Assembly (NCBI GenBank): GCA_900754385.1
Contig: CAAECP010000183.1
Location: forward strand, 1 to 5,471
Length of the DNA: 5,471 nucleotides
Direction of reading: 5' to 3'
Source of the DNA: an uncultured Collinsella sp.
GTDB taxonomy: Bacteria; Actinomycetota; Coriobacteriia; Coriobacteriales; Coriobacteriaceae
Under the pieces are notes generated by a model. It ran no database searches and had not been told where the DNA came from. It saw only the letters and a list, made by a program, of their open reading frames with translations. A program made the translations under genes and the position numbers. Positions within the stretch are counted from its first letter, which is position 1. Every line of letters starts with the position of its first letter. Shown one piece after another: positions 4,519 to 5,471 of this stretch.

Positions 4519-5346
4519 ATGCAAACTTACGAATCGGACGCCAACATCGGCAACATTAAGATTCTCGCCGTCGATATGGACAAGACGCTGCTGACCGACG
4601 AGCGTGTGCTGCCCCAGGGTCTTGATGAGCGCCTGGACAAGCTCGCCGACGCCGGCATCGTATTCTGCCCCGCCAGCGGACGTCCCGCCCCCAAGCTCGA
4701 GGAGATGTTCGAGGGCATCAAGAACCGCCTCGCCTTTTGTCCCGACAACGGAGCTTGCGTGATCTATCGCGGCAGCTATATCTATAAGAGCAATATTGAC
4801 GTGGAGCTGTATCAGCAGGTCTTGAGCCGTGCCTCGGAGGATCCTCGCGCTGTCCCCGTCCTGTGCTGCTTCGACGAGTTCTACGTGCTTGCCCGCGACC
4901 ATCAATACCACGACGAGATCAGCGTCTACTACAACACAATCAACTACGTCGACAGCTTTGAGGGCATTGATTTCGAGTCCAACAAGATTTCGGTCTTCTT
5001 CCCCGGCTACGACGCCGAGCCCGCTTTCCGCGAGACCTATAGCCCCGAGTTCTCGGACAAGCTCTACGTCACCAACGCCGGGCGCGAGTGGATCGACTTT
5101 ATGAACCTGGGTGTCGACAAGGGCGCCGGCGTCGCGCACCTGTGCGAGCACCTGGGCATCGATATCGCCGATGCCGCTGCCGTGGGTGATACGTACAATG
5201 ACATCCCCATGCTTGAGCGCGTCGGACACAGCTTTATCGTGGACAATGCCGAGGAGCACATGAACGCGCACGCCAAGTGGCGCATTCCGAGCAACAACGA
5301 CGGGGGCGTACTGACGCTCATCGACGCCATCTTGGCGGCTCGTTAA
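4519..5346 (+). CDS. Cof-type HAD-IIB family hydrolase (sugar-phosphate phosphatase-like)
   Basis: A 275-residue soluble phosphatase of the haloacid dehalogenase superfamily, subfamily IIB (Cof/YidA type), which usually dephosphorylates sugar phosphates, nucleotides or cofactor intermediates such as FMN or PLP; the substrate cannot be told from sequence. Motif I is DMDKTLLTDE with nucleophile Asp19 and acid/base Asp21. Motif II is FCPASGR (Ser53), motif III the lysine in NLGVDKGAGV (Lys201), and motif IV GDTYNDIPML (Asp224 and Asp228, Mg2+ ligands). The C2-type cap lies between motifs II and III, roughly residues 85-185. Length is typical at 270-290 residues. The start is supported by GAAAGG (4504-4509), 9 bases upstream; the dozen residues before the first strand are unremarkable. 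It is transcribed divergently from argG and no functional link to arginine synthesis is evident. Its 3' end runs into a palindromic element, with no conventional T-tailed terminator visible. Confidence 0.93.
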   Translation: MQTYESDANIGNIKILAVDMDKTLLTDERVLPQGLDERLDKLADAGIVFCPASGRPAPKLEEMFEGIKNRLAFCPDNGACVIYRGSYIYKSNIDVELYQQVLSRASEDPRAVPVLCCFDEFYVLARDHQYHDEISVYYNTINYVDSFEGIDFESNKISVFFPGYDAEPAFRETYSPEFSDKLYVTNAGREWIDFMNLGVDKGAGVAHLCEHLGIDIADAAAVGDTYNDIPMLERVGHSFIVDNAEEHMNAHAKWRIPSNNDGGVLTLIDAILAAR

Positions 5347-5357
5347 CGTAGCTCATC

Positions 5358-5403
5358 GGACCTGGCCGGGCGAGGCGGGTAAGTTTTTCGCTCGGTCAGG
5401 TCC
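5358..5403 (+). repeat. Long inverted repeat just after the HAD gene
   Basis: GGACCTGGCCGGGCGA (5358-5373) can pair over all 16 positions with TCGCTCGGTCAGGTCC (5388-5403), with two G-U pairs in plus-strand RNA, around a 14-base loop. It begins 11 bases after the HAD stop and may act as a transcript-end stem, though no T-run follows it. The right arm overlaps the left arm of the outer repeat by three bases. Confidence 0.7.
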
Positions 5404-5471
5404 TGGGCTCGCTCGGAAAGCACATTAAGTGCTTTCCGGCTCGTGCGGAATCTACGAAAAACTTACCCGCC
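5374..5471. repeat. Compound palindromic element with perfect 17-bp terminal inverted repeats
   Basis: GGCGGGTAAGTTTTTCG (5374-5390) is exactly complementary to CGAAAAACTTACCCGCC (5455-5471), the last base of the window. Between them is a second perfect palindrome, CGGAAAGCAC/GTGCTTTCCG with a 5-base loop (5414-5438), flanked by two copies of GGCTCG (5406-5411 and 5438-5443). There is no coding frame. The build resembles dispersed intergenic repeats of the REP/BIME or MITE kind. The element may continue past the window, and no other copy is present in the window to confirm repetition. Confidence 0.65.

Noticed and set aside
4477..5271. Long minus-strand open frame opposite the HAD gene
   Set aside because: It is a shadow of the HAD gene, whose four catalytic motifs are intact on the plus strand.

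Overview
The window reads as chromosomal DNA from a high-GC Gram-positive, most likely a gut actinobacterium of the class Coriobacteriia (Collinsella-like). That is an inference from the GC-rich third codon positions, the uniform AAAGG-type Shine-Dalgarno sites and the general look of the proteins; no marker gene proves it. Coding density is normal, and I see no transposase, phage gene, CRISPR array, tRNA or rRNA.

Layout, left to right: (1) 1-397, minus strand, nucleoside diphosphate kinase (ndk), cut by the left edge just before its C-terminus. (2) 398-782, a gene-poor gap with a probable ndk promoter, a LacI-type palindrome upstream of it, a long-loop hairpin and the terminator of argH. (3) 783-2213, minus, argininosuccinate lyase (argH). 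(4) 2332-2502, minus, an unrecognised 56-residue ORF with a strong ribosome binding site. (5) 2553-2582, a strong hairpin, probably the end of the argG transcript. (6) 2738-3964, minus, argininosuccinate synthase (argG). (7) 3965-4518, a divergent 554-base control region. (8) 4519-5346, plus, a Cof-type HAD phosphatase. (9) 5358-5471, a compound palindromic element whose outer arm ends on the last base of the window.

The metabolic core is argG plus argH: citrulline + aspartate + ATP gives argininosuccinate, which is split to arginine + fumarate. The genes are codirectional but separated by about 520 bases holding a hairpin and a small ORF, so they are not a tight operon. No other arginine gene is in view.

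The most notable signal is upstream of argG. On the argG strand, a very good Shine-Dalgarno (AAAGGAG, 6-base spacer) precedes a 24-codon ORF (4170-4244) with six arginine codons among its last ten sense codons, ending Arg-Arg-Arg-stop. Behind it lie several overlapping inverted repeats and a terminator-like hairpin with a T5 tract, then argG. This is the architecture expected of ribosome-mediated transcription attenuation responding to charged tRNA-Arg. A 16-of-18 palindrome lies in the putative promoter of this leader, suggesting a second layer of control. All of this is read by eye from one sequence; comparative alignment, RNA folding and transcript data would decide it.
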